The translations under genes were made by a program, and so were the position numbers. Of a stretch of DNA of 64,000 bases, positions 48,766 through 59,290 are shown in pieces (position 1 is the first letter of the stretch; every line of letters starts with the position of its first letter). The notes under the pieces were generated by a model. The model did no database searches. It saw nothing but the letters and a program-made list of their open reading frames with translations, and was not told the origin of the DNA. The stretch spans positions 3,100,001-3,164,000 of the forward strand of contig OZ251227.1 in the NCBI GenBank assembly GCA_965240325.2, read 5' to 3'. The stretch is from Rebecca billardiae RCC1528 (Eukaryota > Haptophyta).

Positions 48766-51480
48766 TCAGGCCGCTGCGACGCAGCTGGGCGCGCCGTGCG
48801 CGGCAGCAGAGCTGCGCGGCTTGGCCGGCACAGGCGATACTCCGCCCGCGTCGGCGCCGATGAGCGGCGCGGTCGTTGTCGTGCCCGGCAGCCCGGCAGC
48901 AGCGGCGGCGCGCGGGCCCGCGACGCCACCGGCCCGCGGCGAGGGCATCAGCGCGATGTGCGCGGCTGCAGCCAGTGACTGGAGCTGGGCGCAGCCGGCG
49001 GCCGAGGCGGAGGCGGGCGTGGCCCAGTCATTGGTGCGCTGCGCGCCGCCCGCCGCCGCGCCGCGCTCGGCGCCGCCAGCGGTGCGCCGCGGCGTGCCGT
49101 GCGCGGCGACGCACAGCGCTGCGGCCGCGCTGGGGAAGCACTGGGCGGCGCTGGCCGCGGGCGAGAGCGGCGGCGCGCTCTGCGTCGCGCGAGGCGGTCG
49201 CGGGCGCACGCCGCCGCTGTCGAAGGCTGCGCCGTGATGATGATGAGCGGACTCATCGCCGCCCTCGCACGTTCCCGCCGCCCACGCGCCGTGCTCGGCG
49301 GCGCCAGCGCGCGTGCCGGCGCGCGCCGCCGCAGCGCCGCCCGCGCTCACCCCCGCCCACGCCGCACCCGCACGGCCCGGCCGCGCGCCACCTTCGGCTT
49401 CGCGCAGCGCGAGCGCCAGGCTGTGCACCTCGGAGCCGTGCCGGAGCTCCCGCTCTCGGAGTTTCGTCAACGCGGCCCTGTGCGCGGCCTCGAGCGCGGC
49501 GGCGCGCGTGCCCTCGTCCGAGCGCGCGCGCGCGCGCCACGCGTGCAGCTCACCGCCCAGCGCGCGCAGCTCGCGCTCCGCCGCGTCGGCGCGCGCACCC
49601 TCGGCGCACGCAACGCGCAGGCAGTCGTGCGCCACCCACGCGGCCGTCTCCGAGGCGGCGGCGGCCGCGACGAGCGCCTCTCTCGCCTCGGCGAGGCTGA
49701 CGCCGACGGGGACGGTGACGGGCGGCGGCGGGCGCGGCGCAGCGGGCACGACGGTGCTCGCCGCCGCCGCCGCGCACGCCGCGTGCGCTCGCTCGGAGGC
49801 GCGAGATGTCGCCGTGCTCGGCAGCGGCGCCAGGCCGCTCACGCCGTCCGCTCGGCGCGCGCCCGCGCTCGCGCCCGCCGCGCCGCCGCCGCCGCCGAGC
49901 GGGCCGCCGCCGCTCGGCAGCGGGTGCTGCACGGCGGGCAGCGGCGGGCGCGCGCCGGCGGCCATCGCGTGCTCGTGCGTGAGCGCGTTGAGCACGCCGC
50001 GCGCCTGCGCCAGCTCCGCCTCGAGCGCCAGCGCGCGCCGTTGCCACGCCGCGGCCGCGTCTACATCCGCTAGCCGCGCGCGCTCGGCGCGCGCGGCGCT
50101 CTGTAGCTCCTGCCGGAGCGCTGCGTTCTCCGCAGCGTCGGCGGCGGCGCGCTCGCGCGCGCGCTGGAGCTCGGCCTCGGCGCTCAGCGCGTGCGCCACG
50201 CTGAACGCGCCGCCCGCGGCGCCGCCGCCCTGCGCAGCCGCGGGCTCCGCCGGCGCATCGTCGCGCTTCGACGGAGCGGCCGCGCGCCTTGCTTCCAGCG
50301 GCCTGCGGCGCGCGCCCGCGGCCGACGCGGCGCGCGTGGTGCGCCGGCCGCTGCGCGAGGCGCTGGCGGCCTCCGCCTCCGGCTCGGAGCGAGGCGTCGG
50401 CGACGCCGGCGCCTCGGCCGGCGGCAGCGTCGCCGCGGCGTGCGCCCGCTCGAGCGCGGCGCGCAGCAGTCCGGCTTCCGACGCGGCAGCCAAGGCGTCT
50501 GCGTTCGCGCCTTCAGCCTCCGCGATGGCTGATTCCAGCTGGCGCAGGTGTCGGAGCTCGCGCTCGCGCACGGCGGCGGCGACGCGCGCGGCCTCGGCCG
50601 ACGCGGCCTCGTGCGCCTCGCGCACGCCGCGCGCGCCCTCCGCCTCGGCGGCCGCCCGGCCGCGCGCCAGCGCGGCCGCGTCGCCCTCGGCGAGATCGAG
50701 CTCAGATTTCAGCATGGCTGCCTCCGCCGCCCACCGGCTGCCGCGCTCGTGGCCCTGTGCGCGGCCGCGATCGAGCTGCTCGCGCACGCCGGCCAGCTGC
50801 GCGTCGAGCTCGGCGAGCCGCGCGCGCGCCTCCTCGCCCGCCGCGCTCGCCTCGGCGCTCGCCTCGGCCGCGTCGGCGCGCGCGCCGCCCAACTCTGCGC
50901 GCAGGCGGTCCAGCTCGGCGCTCGCAGCGGCGCCGCGCGCCTCGTGCTCGGCGACGAGCGCCGCGGTGCGCGCGTCGTGCTCGCTGGCGAGCGCGGCACT
51001 CCGCGCCTCGTGCTCCGCGGCGAGAGTCGAGGTGCGCGCCTCGTGCTCCGCGCGCGCGCGCTCGAGCGTCGCCCTGAGCTGATCGCGCTCCGCTTCCGCC
51101 TCGCTCAGCGCCGCGCGGACCTTGTCGAACGCGGCGCGGAGCTTGCCGAGCTCGTCGGACCACACGCGCTCGGTGTTGTGCATCGCGCGCTTGTACGAGT
51201 CGCGCTCCTCCCTCGCGCTCAGCACGTCGGCCTCGGCCCACGACTTGGCGTCGGCGAGCGACGCCTCGGCCGCGCCTAGCGTGCGCCGCAGGTGCGCGTT
51301 GTCGACCTCCGCCTGCGAGAGGCGCTCAGCGAGCGCGTCGCGCTCGAGCTCGAGCGACTCGACCGTCGCGACGATCGGCTGGAGAGTCTCCAGCTGCGCG
51401 CGCGCGGCGCCGAGCGGTCGCTGCGACGCCGGCGCAGCGCCCGCGTCGTCATCAGCGTCGGTGGCCTCGGCGGCCGCCAT
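48766..51480 (-). CDS. Long coiled-coil protein
   Basis: 904 residues from the ATG at 51480. Residues about 25-480 are almost continuous coiled coil: LELERDALAERLSQAEVDNA, REERDSYKRAMHNTERVWSD, AALSEAEAERDQLRATLERA. Within it is a decapeptide-type repeat around residues 145-185 (AEHEARTSTL, AEHEARSAAL, SEHDARTAAL, AEHEARGAAA). The central and C-terminal parts alternate low-complexity Ala/Gly/Pro with shorter coils (ALEAAHRAALTKLRERELRH). No motor, kinase or membrane domain. It is likely structural (centrosomal, flagellar or Golgi). It diverges from an LRR gene 133 bp away. Confidence 0.68.
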   Translation of the reverse strand: MAAAEATDADDDAGAAPASQRPLGAARAQLETLQPIVATVESLELERDALAERLSQAEVDNAHLRRTLGAAEASLADAKSWAEADVLSAREERDSYKRAMHNTERVWSDELGKLRAAFDKVRAALSEAEAERDQLRATLERARAEHEARTSTLAAEHEARSAALASEHDARTAALVAEHEARGAAASAELDRLRAELGGARADAAEASAEASAAGEEARARLAELDAQLAGVREQLDRGRAQGHERGSRWAAEAAMLKSELDLAEGDAAALARGRAAAEAEGARGVREAHEAASAEAARVAAAVRERELRHLRQLESAIAEAEGANADALAAASEAGLLRAALERAHAAATLPPAEAPASPTPRSEPEAEAASASRSGRRTTRAASAAGARRRPLEARRAAAPSKRDDAPAEPAAAQGGGAAGGAFSVAHALSAEAELQRARERAAADAAENAALRQELQSAARAERARLADVDAAAAWQRRALALEAELAQARGVLNALTHEHAMAAGARPPLPAVQHPLPSGGGPLGGGGGAAGASAGARRADGVSGLAPLPSTATSRASERAHAACAAAAASTVVPAAPRPPPPVTVPVGVSLAEAREALVAAAAASETAAWVAHDCLRVACAEGARADAAERELRALGGELHAWRARARSDEGTRAAALEAAHRAALTKLRERELRHGSEVHSLALALREAEGGARPGRAGAAWAGVSAGGAAAARAGTRAGAAEHGAWAAGTCEGGDESAHHHHGAAFDSGGVRPRPPRATQSAPPLSPAASAAQCFPSAAAALCVAAHGTPRRTAGGAERGAAAGGAQRTNDWATPASASAAGCAQLQSLAAAAHIALMPSPRAGGVAGPRAAAAAGLPGTTTTAPLIGADAGGVSPVPAKPRSSAAAHGAPSCVAAA

Positions 51481-51613
51481 GGACGACTTCGAAAAGTCCG
51501 GAGTAGTCCGTGACAACGGGCCGGGCGAGAGTCCGGGGTTTTATTTCAAGCTTGCCGCAAGAAGCGCTGAGCGGCGCGGTGGCTGATCGAGAGTGTGGCG
51601 GCCTGCAACCGCC

Positions 51614-53586
51614 ATGCCGCCGGCGCGCGAGGTGACCGCGGCGATGGTGCAGGAGCAGCTCGACGAGGAGGCGGGTGAGGCGCCCGGCAGCGTGGTCGAG
51701 CTCCTCCTCCACAACGTCGCCCTCGAGCGCGTCGGCCCGGCGCTCGGCGCCTGCGCCGCGCTGCGCGTGCTCGACCTGAGCTTCAACCGGCTGAGCGGGA
51801 TCGACGGGCTCGAGGCGCTCAAGGAGCTGCGCGAGCTGCGGCTGTACTGCAACCGGATCACGCGGGTGTCGGGGCTGCACGGCTGCGCCAGCCTGCAGGT
51901 GCTGCAGCTCCACGGCAACGCGCTCGGCGACGAGCCCGCGGGCGCGGGTGCGGCCGACGGCGTGAGGCCGCTGGTCGCGCTGCGCACGCTCACGCTCGAT
52001 CGGAACGCGCTGGGCGACGGCGGCGTCGCCGCGCTCAAGCTGTCTTCGAGCGCGCAGCTCGAGACCCTCCGCCTCTCCGACGCCAAGCTCACCAGCCTCG
52101 CCGCGCTCGCCAAGTGCCCCGCGCTGAGCACGCTCGAAGCCAACTCGAACGCCATCACCAGTGCGGCCGGCCTCGGCGCGAGCGCGGGCTGCCTGGCCGA
52201 GCTGCAGCTCTCGTCGAACCGCGTGGCGGATCTGCGCTCGCTGCGCGCGTACACGCGGCTGAGCATCCTCCACCTCAACGACAATGCTCTCACCTCGCTC
52301 GAGTGCGCGCCGCCGCGCCGCCGCGCCGCCGCGCCGCCCCTCCCCTTGCCGCCACGCCGCCGTGCGCTTACGCGCGCGCGCACGGACGCCGCCCCCTCTC
52401 GCCGCCCGACACGCCTGCAGTGGCATGCCCCGCCTGCCAGCGCTCGTGGAGCTCCAGCTCGCGCACAACCGGCTCGCGTCGCTCGCGCCGCTCGGCGCGG
52501 CCAAAGACCCGCCACGTCCGCCGCCCGGCGCCGCCCCCGCCGCCTCGGGCTCGGCCGGCGGCGCCGCGGCCGGCGCGCCCACCAGACCTGGGCGGATGCG
52601 CGCGGGCTCGAGCGCGGGCTCGAAGAGTGGCGCGGGTGCGTCCGGCTCGCGCGGCGGCAGCGCCGCGTCCGAGCCCGCGGACGCCGCCGCGGCTACCGAG
52701 CCCGGCGCCCTCCTCCCCGCCCTCGAGGTGCTGGACGTTTCCGGGAACCTTCTCGACGGCGCGCCCGCGCACGCGGTCGCGCCGCTCGCGGCTCTCAGCT
52801 GCCTCGTCGAGCTGCGGCTGCAGGGCAACCCGCTCTGCGCGCACGACGGCTGGGCGGGCGCGGTGCACGCCGCCCTGGCCGAGCGGCTCGAGCGGCTGAA
52901 CGACGTGCCGGCCGCCGAGGCGGCGCTCCTGGCGACCGCTGAGCTCGAGGGCGAGACTGAGCGCGCGGCGCTTGCGCAGCAGCGGCCGGCGACGGCGGCG
53001 GGCGCCTCTCGGCCGGCGACGGCGGCGGGCGGCTCGAGGCCGGGGACGGCGGCGGGCTCGAGGCCGGGCACGCCGGCCGCGGGAGGCCCGCCCGGCACGC
53101 CCACTCGGCGCGCGCCGCCGTCCGCGCCGCCCACGCCGGGCGAGGGCGGCGCGGGCGGCCGCGTGGCGATTCCGCTTGTCCGGCCGCCGTCGGCGCGGCG
53201 CGCCGAGCGCGCCGCGGCGCGCCTGCCGAGCAGCGCGGAAGACGCGCTGCTCGAGGCGGAGCGCAGCGCGGTGGACATGCGCGCGCGCATGGCCGCGCGG
53301 CTCGAGCGAGCCAAGAGCAGCCTCGGCGAGCCCCGCGAGATTTATATCTCCCGAGAGCAGCTGCAGCGCGAGATTGCTCGAGATTGCATCTCGCGAGAGC
53401 AGCCGTCCGCGCCTGAGCGCGGGGAGGCGACCGCCGACGGCGCCGACGCGCAGCCGCTCGCCACGCGGACGGAGGGCGCGGGGCCGGCGGGGCCGCGCGT
53501 GGGGGCCGCCTCCGAGGAGCCGCCGCGCGCGTCCGCGCGCGCGCGAGCGGCGTTGCAGCCGAGTGGCTCGGCGGGCGTGGCGGCGC

Positions 53587-53618
<32 letters not shown>

Positions 53619-53781
53619 CCGGCGGCTGAGCGCAAGCCGGCGGTGGCTGCGCCCGCGAGCAAGCTCCCCGCAGCACCGGGCTGCGCCACGCCACCGTCGG
53701 CCACGCCTCAAGTCGGCCGCGTCACGCCCACCGCCGCCGGCAGCGCTGGCAGCAGCTGCGCCTCGAGTCGTGCGTCGAGCC

Positions 53782-53815
<34 letters not shown>

Positions 53816-55415
53816 GGGCGCGCGGCCGGGCGGCGCGCGCGGCGGCTCTGCGGGTGCGGAGGGGAGGCGGCCTGGCGCGGGCGCGGGCGGCCGCGCGGCG
53901 CGGGCAGGGGGCGGCGCTCTGCCCGCGCAGCCGAGCGGCGGCGCAGCCGGCTCCGCCGCGCTGCCCGCGAGCGCGCGCTCTCAGCCGCCCAAGCCGACCG
54001 CCGCCGCCGACGGCGCGGCTCGGCCCGCGGGGCCAGCGGCCGCTTCCGCAGGCAAGGCGTCACAGCCGCCGAGCGGAGCAGCCGGCGCCGCAGCCCCGGC
54101 GCGGGGGGCGCAGCCACGCCGCCGCGCACCGGCCGCGCAGGGCGCTGCCTCCAGCGCGCCGCCCTCCGCGCGCGCCGGCGCCACCGCAGGCGGCGCCGCC
54201 GCGGCCGCGGCTGATGGCGGCGCGACCGCACTCGCCCCGCCGCCCGCCGCCGTCGCCGCCTCCGGTGGCGCGGCCGCCGAAGCAGAAGGTCCCGCGTGCG
54301 GCGCGGCGGCGGCGGGCGCGCCCAAGTCGCGCGTCGACGAGCGTCTTGCTGCCGCGCGCGCCTTCTCCCGCCGCTGCTCCTCATCCTCCTCAACGGCCGC
54401 CGCCGCCGCGGCCGGCTCGGCGGCCGGCGGCTCGGCGGCGTCAACGCCCGGGCGCGGCGCGTCGCCTGCGCAGCCAAAGTTGGCCAAGGCGGCGGCGGCG
54501 CTCCCGCCCGGGATGGCTCGCTCGCTGGCGGTGCGCGAGGTGGCGGGCGCCGACGGCGGCAGCGTGCTGGTCGGCGGCGCTGCGCTGGCCGGCGCGGACG
54601 GCCGCCCGAGCGATGGCGGCGCAGAAAGCGGGAGCCCTTCGGAGACCGCAGCGCCGTCCGCGGCGGGCACACAGCGAGCGGCGGGCGCGGCCGCTGCGGC
54701 TGCGGCGGGCGCGGCGGCGGCTGCGGCCGGCTCGGCTGCGGGCGGGTCGCCGGCGGGGACGCCCCCTCGCGATGCGGAGCTCGCCGCGCTCGCCGCCGCC
54801 TCCGCCGCAGCAGCCGGCACCTCCGCAGCCGCAGCCGCTGCAGCCGCCGGCACCTCCCCAGCTGCAGCCGCAGCCGCAGCCGCAGCCGCAGCCGCTGCGC
54901 CTCACACGTCTGCGGAGCCGGCGGCGGGCTCGGACTCGGCGGTTGAGTTGCAGATGAGGGCTCTGGAGTACGAGGTGGAGGCGGCGCGCGCCGAGCTCGC
55001 GCGCGCGGAGCGTGAGAGGCAGGCGGGGATCGCGGCGAGCATCGGCACGCCCGCGCGCAGCGGCGCGTACGCCGTGTTCAGACTGCCGCCTCGCGAGGAG
55101 CAGCCCGCGCCGGCGGAGGCGCAGGGCGGTGGCGCGGCGGACGCGGCGGCGCGCGCGCTCGGCGCGGCGCACGCGGCGCACGGCGTGCCCACGCTGCTGC
55201 GCGCATCGACGTCGAGCATCACGAACGCGCGGCTGGGCGCGGGCGGCGCGCTCGCGTCGAGCCGACGGCCCTCGAGCGCGGGCGGCGGCGCGTCCAAGCT
55301 GCATGCGCGCGCCAAGCTGCTCGGCTCGACTTCGAGCGCGGTGCCTGCAGCGCTCGCGCACGCTGCAACGACCGCGACGCCGGCCCGCTCGGCGACGGCG
55401 ACCGCGATGAAGTAG
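51614..55415 (+). CDS. Leucine-rich repeat protein with long low-complexity tail, two exons
   Basis: Exons 51614-52302 and 52421-55415 encode 1,227 residues. The 118-bp intron starts GTGCGC, ends GCAG, is phase 2, and falls inside a repeat, joining NALTSL-D-GMPRLPALVE. About nine SDS22-type leucine-rich repeats are visible, such as LRVLDLSFNRLSGIDGLEAL, LRELRLYCNRITRVSGLHGC and LVELQLAHNRLASLAPLG. After an 80-residue Gly/Ser/Ala insert come LEVLDVSGNLLDG and LVELRLQGNPLCAHDGW, with a cap-like end. SDS22-type LRRs are common in axonemal and phosphatase-regulating proteins. The remaining 800 residues are Ala/Pro/Gly/Ser low complexity, with one helix near the end (LQMRALEYEVEAARAELARA). The tail's reading frame is supported mainly by being open for 2.6 kb in GC-rich repeats, so unseen introns are possible. 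Confidence 0.68.
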
Positions 55416-55661
55416 TAACAGTGCTATCGGCAGGCGGTCATCGTCATCGACAGCGCACAGCAAACTCAGACGAAAGCGGTGCTGTATACTCAACTGTAGG
55501 ACTGTCTGTAACTAGTAGCATGACTTTGCTACTACTAGGAAAATCTTATGCGGCGGAACGAAACGCACGCCCGACTGCGCACCCGAGCGAGTATTTTTAG
55601 GTCCGACGACCGACGAAGACGCGGTGCCAACTGTCGCATCGTGAGGACGTGAGCTGTCCGC

Positions 55662-56170
55662 ATGGACCCGAACGTCCCCACCACGCGCGAGGCGCTCGAG
55701 AAACTATCCCTCAAGGAGCTCAAGTCGCGCGCCGAGCACCTCGGCATCGACAATCCACAAGGCCACAAGAGCCACAGGGAGACGTGGATCAAGGCCATCC
55801 TCGACGCGCAGGCCCCCGTGCCGCCCGTCCGCATGGACCCGAACGTCCCCACCACGCGCGAGGCGCTCGAGAAACTATCCCTCAAGGAGCTCAAGTCGCG
55901 CGCCGAGCACCTCGGCATCGACAATCCACAAGGCCACAAGAGCCACAGGGAGACGTGGATCAAGGCCATCCTCGACGCGCAGGCCTCCGTGCCGCCCGTC
56001 CGCATGGACCCGAACCCCACCACACGCGAGGCGCTCGAGGAACTATCCCTCAAGGAGCTCAAGTCGCGCGCCGAGCACCTCGGCATCGACGATCCACAAG
56101 GCCACAAGAGCCACAAGGAGACGTGGATCAAGGCCATCCTCGACGCGCAGGCCCCCGTGCCGCCCGCCGG
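55662..56170 (+). repeat. Three tandem 168-171-bp coding repeats
   Basis: Units start at 55662, 55833 and 56004. Units 1 and 2 differ by a single base by eye (GCCCCC against GCCTCC). Unit 3 lacks one codon and has several substitutions. This implies a very recent duplication of unit 1/2 or ongoing gene conversion. Confidence 0.95.
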
Positions 56171-57086
56171 CCGGCCGCCCGCCCCCCCGTCTGAGTCGTC
56201 ACAGACCCCCGTGGGCACCGCCCTGCTCATCGGCGCGAGCCAGTGCCCGAATGAGTTTAAGGGCATCTCTGGACCCGAGGACCTCAAGGGCATAGAGCTG
56301 CGAAAGCGCTACTTGCCCCGCGCCGCCAGCGGCAGCCAGGCGCTCCCGGACGTGGCGCAGGACGTGGCCACCATGCGCAAGATCTTCACGGACACGTCCA
56401 CACTCCCGGGCATGGAGGTGCACGGCGCCTTTGTCGGCAAGGACGGGACGGGCGCGCTCACGCGGCGCGCCTTCCTGAACAAGGTGCAGCGGCTGCTCGA
56501 GACGCCGGGGAAGCGCCTCTTCGTGCTCTACTTTGCCGGCCACGGCACCAACGCCAAGGCGCACCCGGGCGCCCTCGCAGTGGAGGACGGCGTGGTCACC
56601 CTCGGCGACCTCATCGGCATATGGGAATCGCGGCCGATCGGGCAGCGGCGGAACCAGTACTTTGTGGTCATCGCCGACTCGTGCTTCTCGGGCGAGCTGG
56701 TGAGCCAGCTGCGCCAGCTCCCGCCGGAGCGCCGGGACGTGCTCAACATGGCCGTGCAGGCCGCGTGCGGCGCCAACGAGGTCAGCAACGGGGGCGTCTT
56801 CACGAGCACCTTCGCCGGCAAGCAGCGCACGCCTCCCGAAAAATTTGAGTGGCAGCGCATGTTTGACGATCCGGAGCGCGTGCGGCCCAAGTGCACAGAG
56901 TGCCGGGCCTTCTTCACCGAAGGCTGCCGCATGTGCCGCCGGCTCCAGCGCGCAGGCTTCTGGGCCAGCAAGGACGACATCCAGCACCCAACCTTCTACT
57001 GCACCTGGTGCAAGCCGAGCAACCAGAGCGTGGACGCGACGCGCGTACCCTTCCAGAGCGCGCCGCTGCGCTTTTTTAAGCGCTAG
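55662..57086 (+). CDS. Metacaspase-like cysteine protease with three N-terminal SAP-like repeats
   Basis: 474 residues, intronless. Three tandem 56-57-residue modules (PTTREALEKLSLKELKSRAE, then HLGIDNPQGHKSHRETWIKA) have the helix-turn-helix look of SAP/HeH domains, which bind nucleic acid or other proteins. A Pro-rich linker leads to a caspase-fold domain starting GTALLIGASQCPNEFKG. The catalytic pair is visible as His294 in LYFAGHGT and Cys341 in VVIADSCFSGEL. The C-terminus carries a cysteine-rich stretch: CTECRAFFTEGCRMCRRLQR, then FYCTWCKP, a possible zinc-binding motif. The p20 core is complete; the C-terminal part differs from ordinary type I metacaspases. Such proteases act in stress and cell death in algae; the role here is inferred from the family only. 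Confidence 0.85.
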   Translation: MDPNVPTTREALEKLSLKELKSRAEHLGIDNPQGHKSHRETWIKAILDAQAPVPPVRMDPNVPTTREALEKLSLKELKSRAEHLGIDNPQGHKSHRETWIKAILDAQASVPPVRMDPNPTTREALEELSLKELKSRAEHLGIDDPQGHKSHKETWIKAILDAQAPVPPAGRPPAPPSESSQTPVGTALLIGASQCPNEFKGISGPEDLKGIELRKRYLPRAASGSQALPDVAQDVATMRKIFTDTSTLPGMEVHGAFVGKDGTGALTRRAFLNKVQRLLETPGKRLFVLYFAGHGTNAKAHPGALAVEDGVVTLGDLIGIWESRPIGQRRNQYFVVIADSCFSGELVSQLRQLPPERRDVLNMAVQAACGANEVSNGGVFTSTFAGKQRTPPEKFEWQRMFDDPERVRPKCTECRAFFTEGCRMCRRLQRAGFWASKDDIQHPTFYCTWCKPSNQSVDATRVPFQSAPLRFFKR

Positions 57087-57387
57087 ACACGGATAGACGC
57101 GGCCGTCAGCAGAAGAAGGGCACTACGGCCTACTGGCGTGACTACTGGCGCCCGGTGACGGCGTGCCAGTGGCAGCCCGCACTCGCGAGCGTGCCATGGC
57201 CCATGAATGGCATAGCAATTATTATATTAGTAAATTATTATTAGCATGCGGCGGCCGGCCGGTGTGAGGCCGGGCGGCGCGCGGTCTGACGACGCATGCT
57301 GCCGAAGTATAGTACTCATTTATTATTTAAGCTGCTAGTAGATACTACCCGCGCTCTATTTAGGCGCCATCCAAAGCCTATATCTAG
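57087..57387. other. Convergent intergenic region
   Basis: Contains AT-rich pockets (about 57210-57245 and 57310-57360), probably polyadenylation regions of the two converging genes. No gene seen. Confidence 0.45.
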
Positions 57388-58991
57388 CTACGCGTAGCCG
57401 TCGTCACCGTAGTACACGACTGGCTCGTCTGCTTGTCTCCGGCCGTCGTCGTAGTCGTAGGCTGCTGCAGCGCCGCCTCTGTCGTCGTACTCATAGGCGC
57501 CGCGCTCGTCGTACGCGCCGTCGCCCGCATCGCCATCGGTGTACCCGCCTCCGTCCTCATAGCGATAACCGCCGCCATGATCCTCCGGGCGCGCGCCGCC
57601 GCCGGCTCCCGCGCCGCCCGAGCGCCGCGGCGTGTGCAGGTGGCTCGGCGACGCCGCGCCTTCCCGCACGTCGAGGTATCTGCCCTCGACTCTGAACATG
57701 TTCAGAGACAATGCCCTGCGGGCACGCGCGGCAGCCGCGTCGGTCGGCGTGCGGGTGGGCTGCGTGAGCGCACGGCGGCGCGCGGCGGCGCGTGCGCATG
57801 CATGCGCGCACGGCGCGCGCGCACGGCGCGCGCGCGCGGCTCGAGCGCGCGCGGCGCGCGCGCGCACCGCCGAGCAGCAATCGACTCGGCAAACTCAATC
57901 GCGGCCTCGGCTCCCCTCTCCTCGTCGAGGTCGGCGATGCGCAGCCTGACAATATCCGCCTCGCACACCGAGAAGATCCCGAGCACGCCGTCGCCGTCGA
58001 TCCCCAGCGGCAGATTACCCACATACACGCAGCGCGAGTCGCGCGAGAGGCCCTCGTATCGGACGATCGCGTCGGCATCATCGACCGGCTCGAGCGCGCA
58101 GGCCTTGCCGCCGGACTCGGGGAGCGTGATGGAGTGCAGCTCGAGCACGTCGTCGCGCGCGCGCTCGTCCACCAGCCGCACCAGCGCGCACCGCTGGTTC
58201 TCCCCGTCCACGAACAGGTCGAACTGCACCACGTCCTCAGCCCAGAGCTCGTCGCCAAAGCACTGCGCAATCTCGTCCTCGAGATTCGCGTCCGGCGCGT
58301 CGGCGGGCAGGTTGCGCACGAGCAGGCAGCGCTGCGAGCGGCGCGCGGCGGCGCGCGCGGCGCGCTCGCGCTCCTCCTCGTACACCGCGCGGAACTCGGT
58401 GTACGTCGGGTGGTCCCAGCTCGTCTCCCCGGTTTCGTCATTCGCATAGTAGACGTCGCCCTGGTCGGTGGTGTGCTCGCTCCACTCGGTCGGGAACGGC
58501 GCGTCGCGCGCCTCCTCGGCGATCCAGTGGAAGTCGACCTGGTCGAGCGGGATGCCGAGCCAGGCGAGGTGCGCGTCGAGCTCGTCGTCCGCCTCGCCCT
58601 CCTCCTCCTCGCCGTACCCATCGCCTGCGCTCTCCTCGTCGCCGTCCACGATCGGCGCGGACCTCCTAGCCGGCCGGTAGCCCACGTCGTCCGAGTAGCG
58701 GTTGTCGTGCCGATGGTCGTCGTCGTACTCGGCGGAGCCCTCGTCCTCCTCCTCCAAAATCCCATTCCCGGCCTCGTGGAGCACCGCGTGCAGCATGCCC
58801 TCCTCGAGCGCGCGGATGTCCTGCTCACTCGCATGCTGGCTACCGACCGGCGCGCCCGCCCCCTCGCCGACGCGGTCTCGCCTCTTGGCGCCGAAGCGCG
58901 CCCGGCTGAAGCGGCTGGCGGCGGGTTTCCTCCCGCTGCCGCTCGCCGCCTCGCCGTCCGGCGGCTCACGCGGCTCGCGCCGCCGCCACAT
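57388..58991 (-). CDS. WW and RRM domain RNA-binding protein, two exons
   Basis: Exon 1 is 58991-57868 and exon 2 is 57715-57388, giving 483 residues. The intron (57867-57716) starts GTGCGC, ends GCAG, is phase 2, and rebuilds the end of the second RRM: FAESIAA-RRALSLNMFRVEG then RYLDVREG. Domains in order are an acidic N-terminus, a WW domain (FPTEWSEHTTDQGDVYYAND with the second Trp in TSWDHP), RRM 1 (QRCLLVRNLPADAPDANLED), RRM 2 (SRCVYVGNLPLGIDGDGVLG), and a Gly/Asp/Tyr-rich tail. This architecture fits a splicing or mRNA-processing factor. The frame is open past 58991 to 59054 through GTG only, so an upstream exon is possible. Non-canonical features: RNP1 motifs are weak. Confidence 0.78.
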
Positions 58992-59290
58992 GGCGAGTGG
59001 CGCCGCGTAGCCGGGCGCGAGACTGCTGTTGGCGCCCGCAAGCAAGCTCGCCACCTCCTTCGGCTACAGGTTTTGTCGCCTCGGACCTGTTGATCGTCAT
59101 ACTGACGAGTGAAACAGAACATCCCGGACTCCCATCCGCCAATCGTTGCACGCCCGGACTCTCAATTGAAGACGAGCTCTCGATCGATGCGGGTACACAC
59201 TACCCCCCATAGTCGGCTGCCATTCTGAGTGTTGACGACTTGAGAATCTGAAAACGGACGGCGGGTCGGGAAGACATCGGAGTCGCCAGC
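58992..59290. promoter_or_regulatory. Divergent promoter region of the WW-RRM and hypothetical genes
   Basis: About 300 bp between start codons with less GC-rich DNA at 59060-59270. No motif identified. Confidence 0.4.

Noticed and set aside
55662-56170. Tandem repeats considered as a CRISPR-like array
   Set aside because: Units are head-to-tail, in frame, 168-171 bp and without spacers; they are coding repeats.
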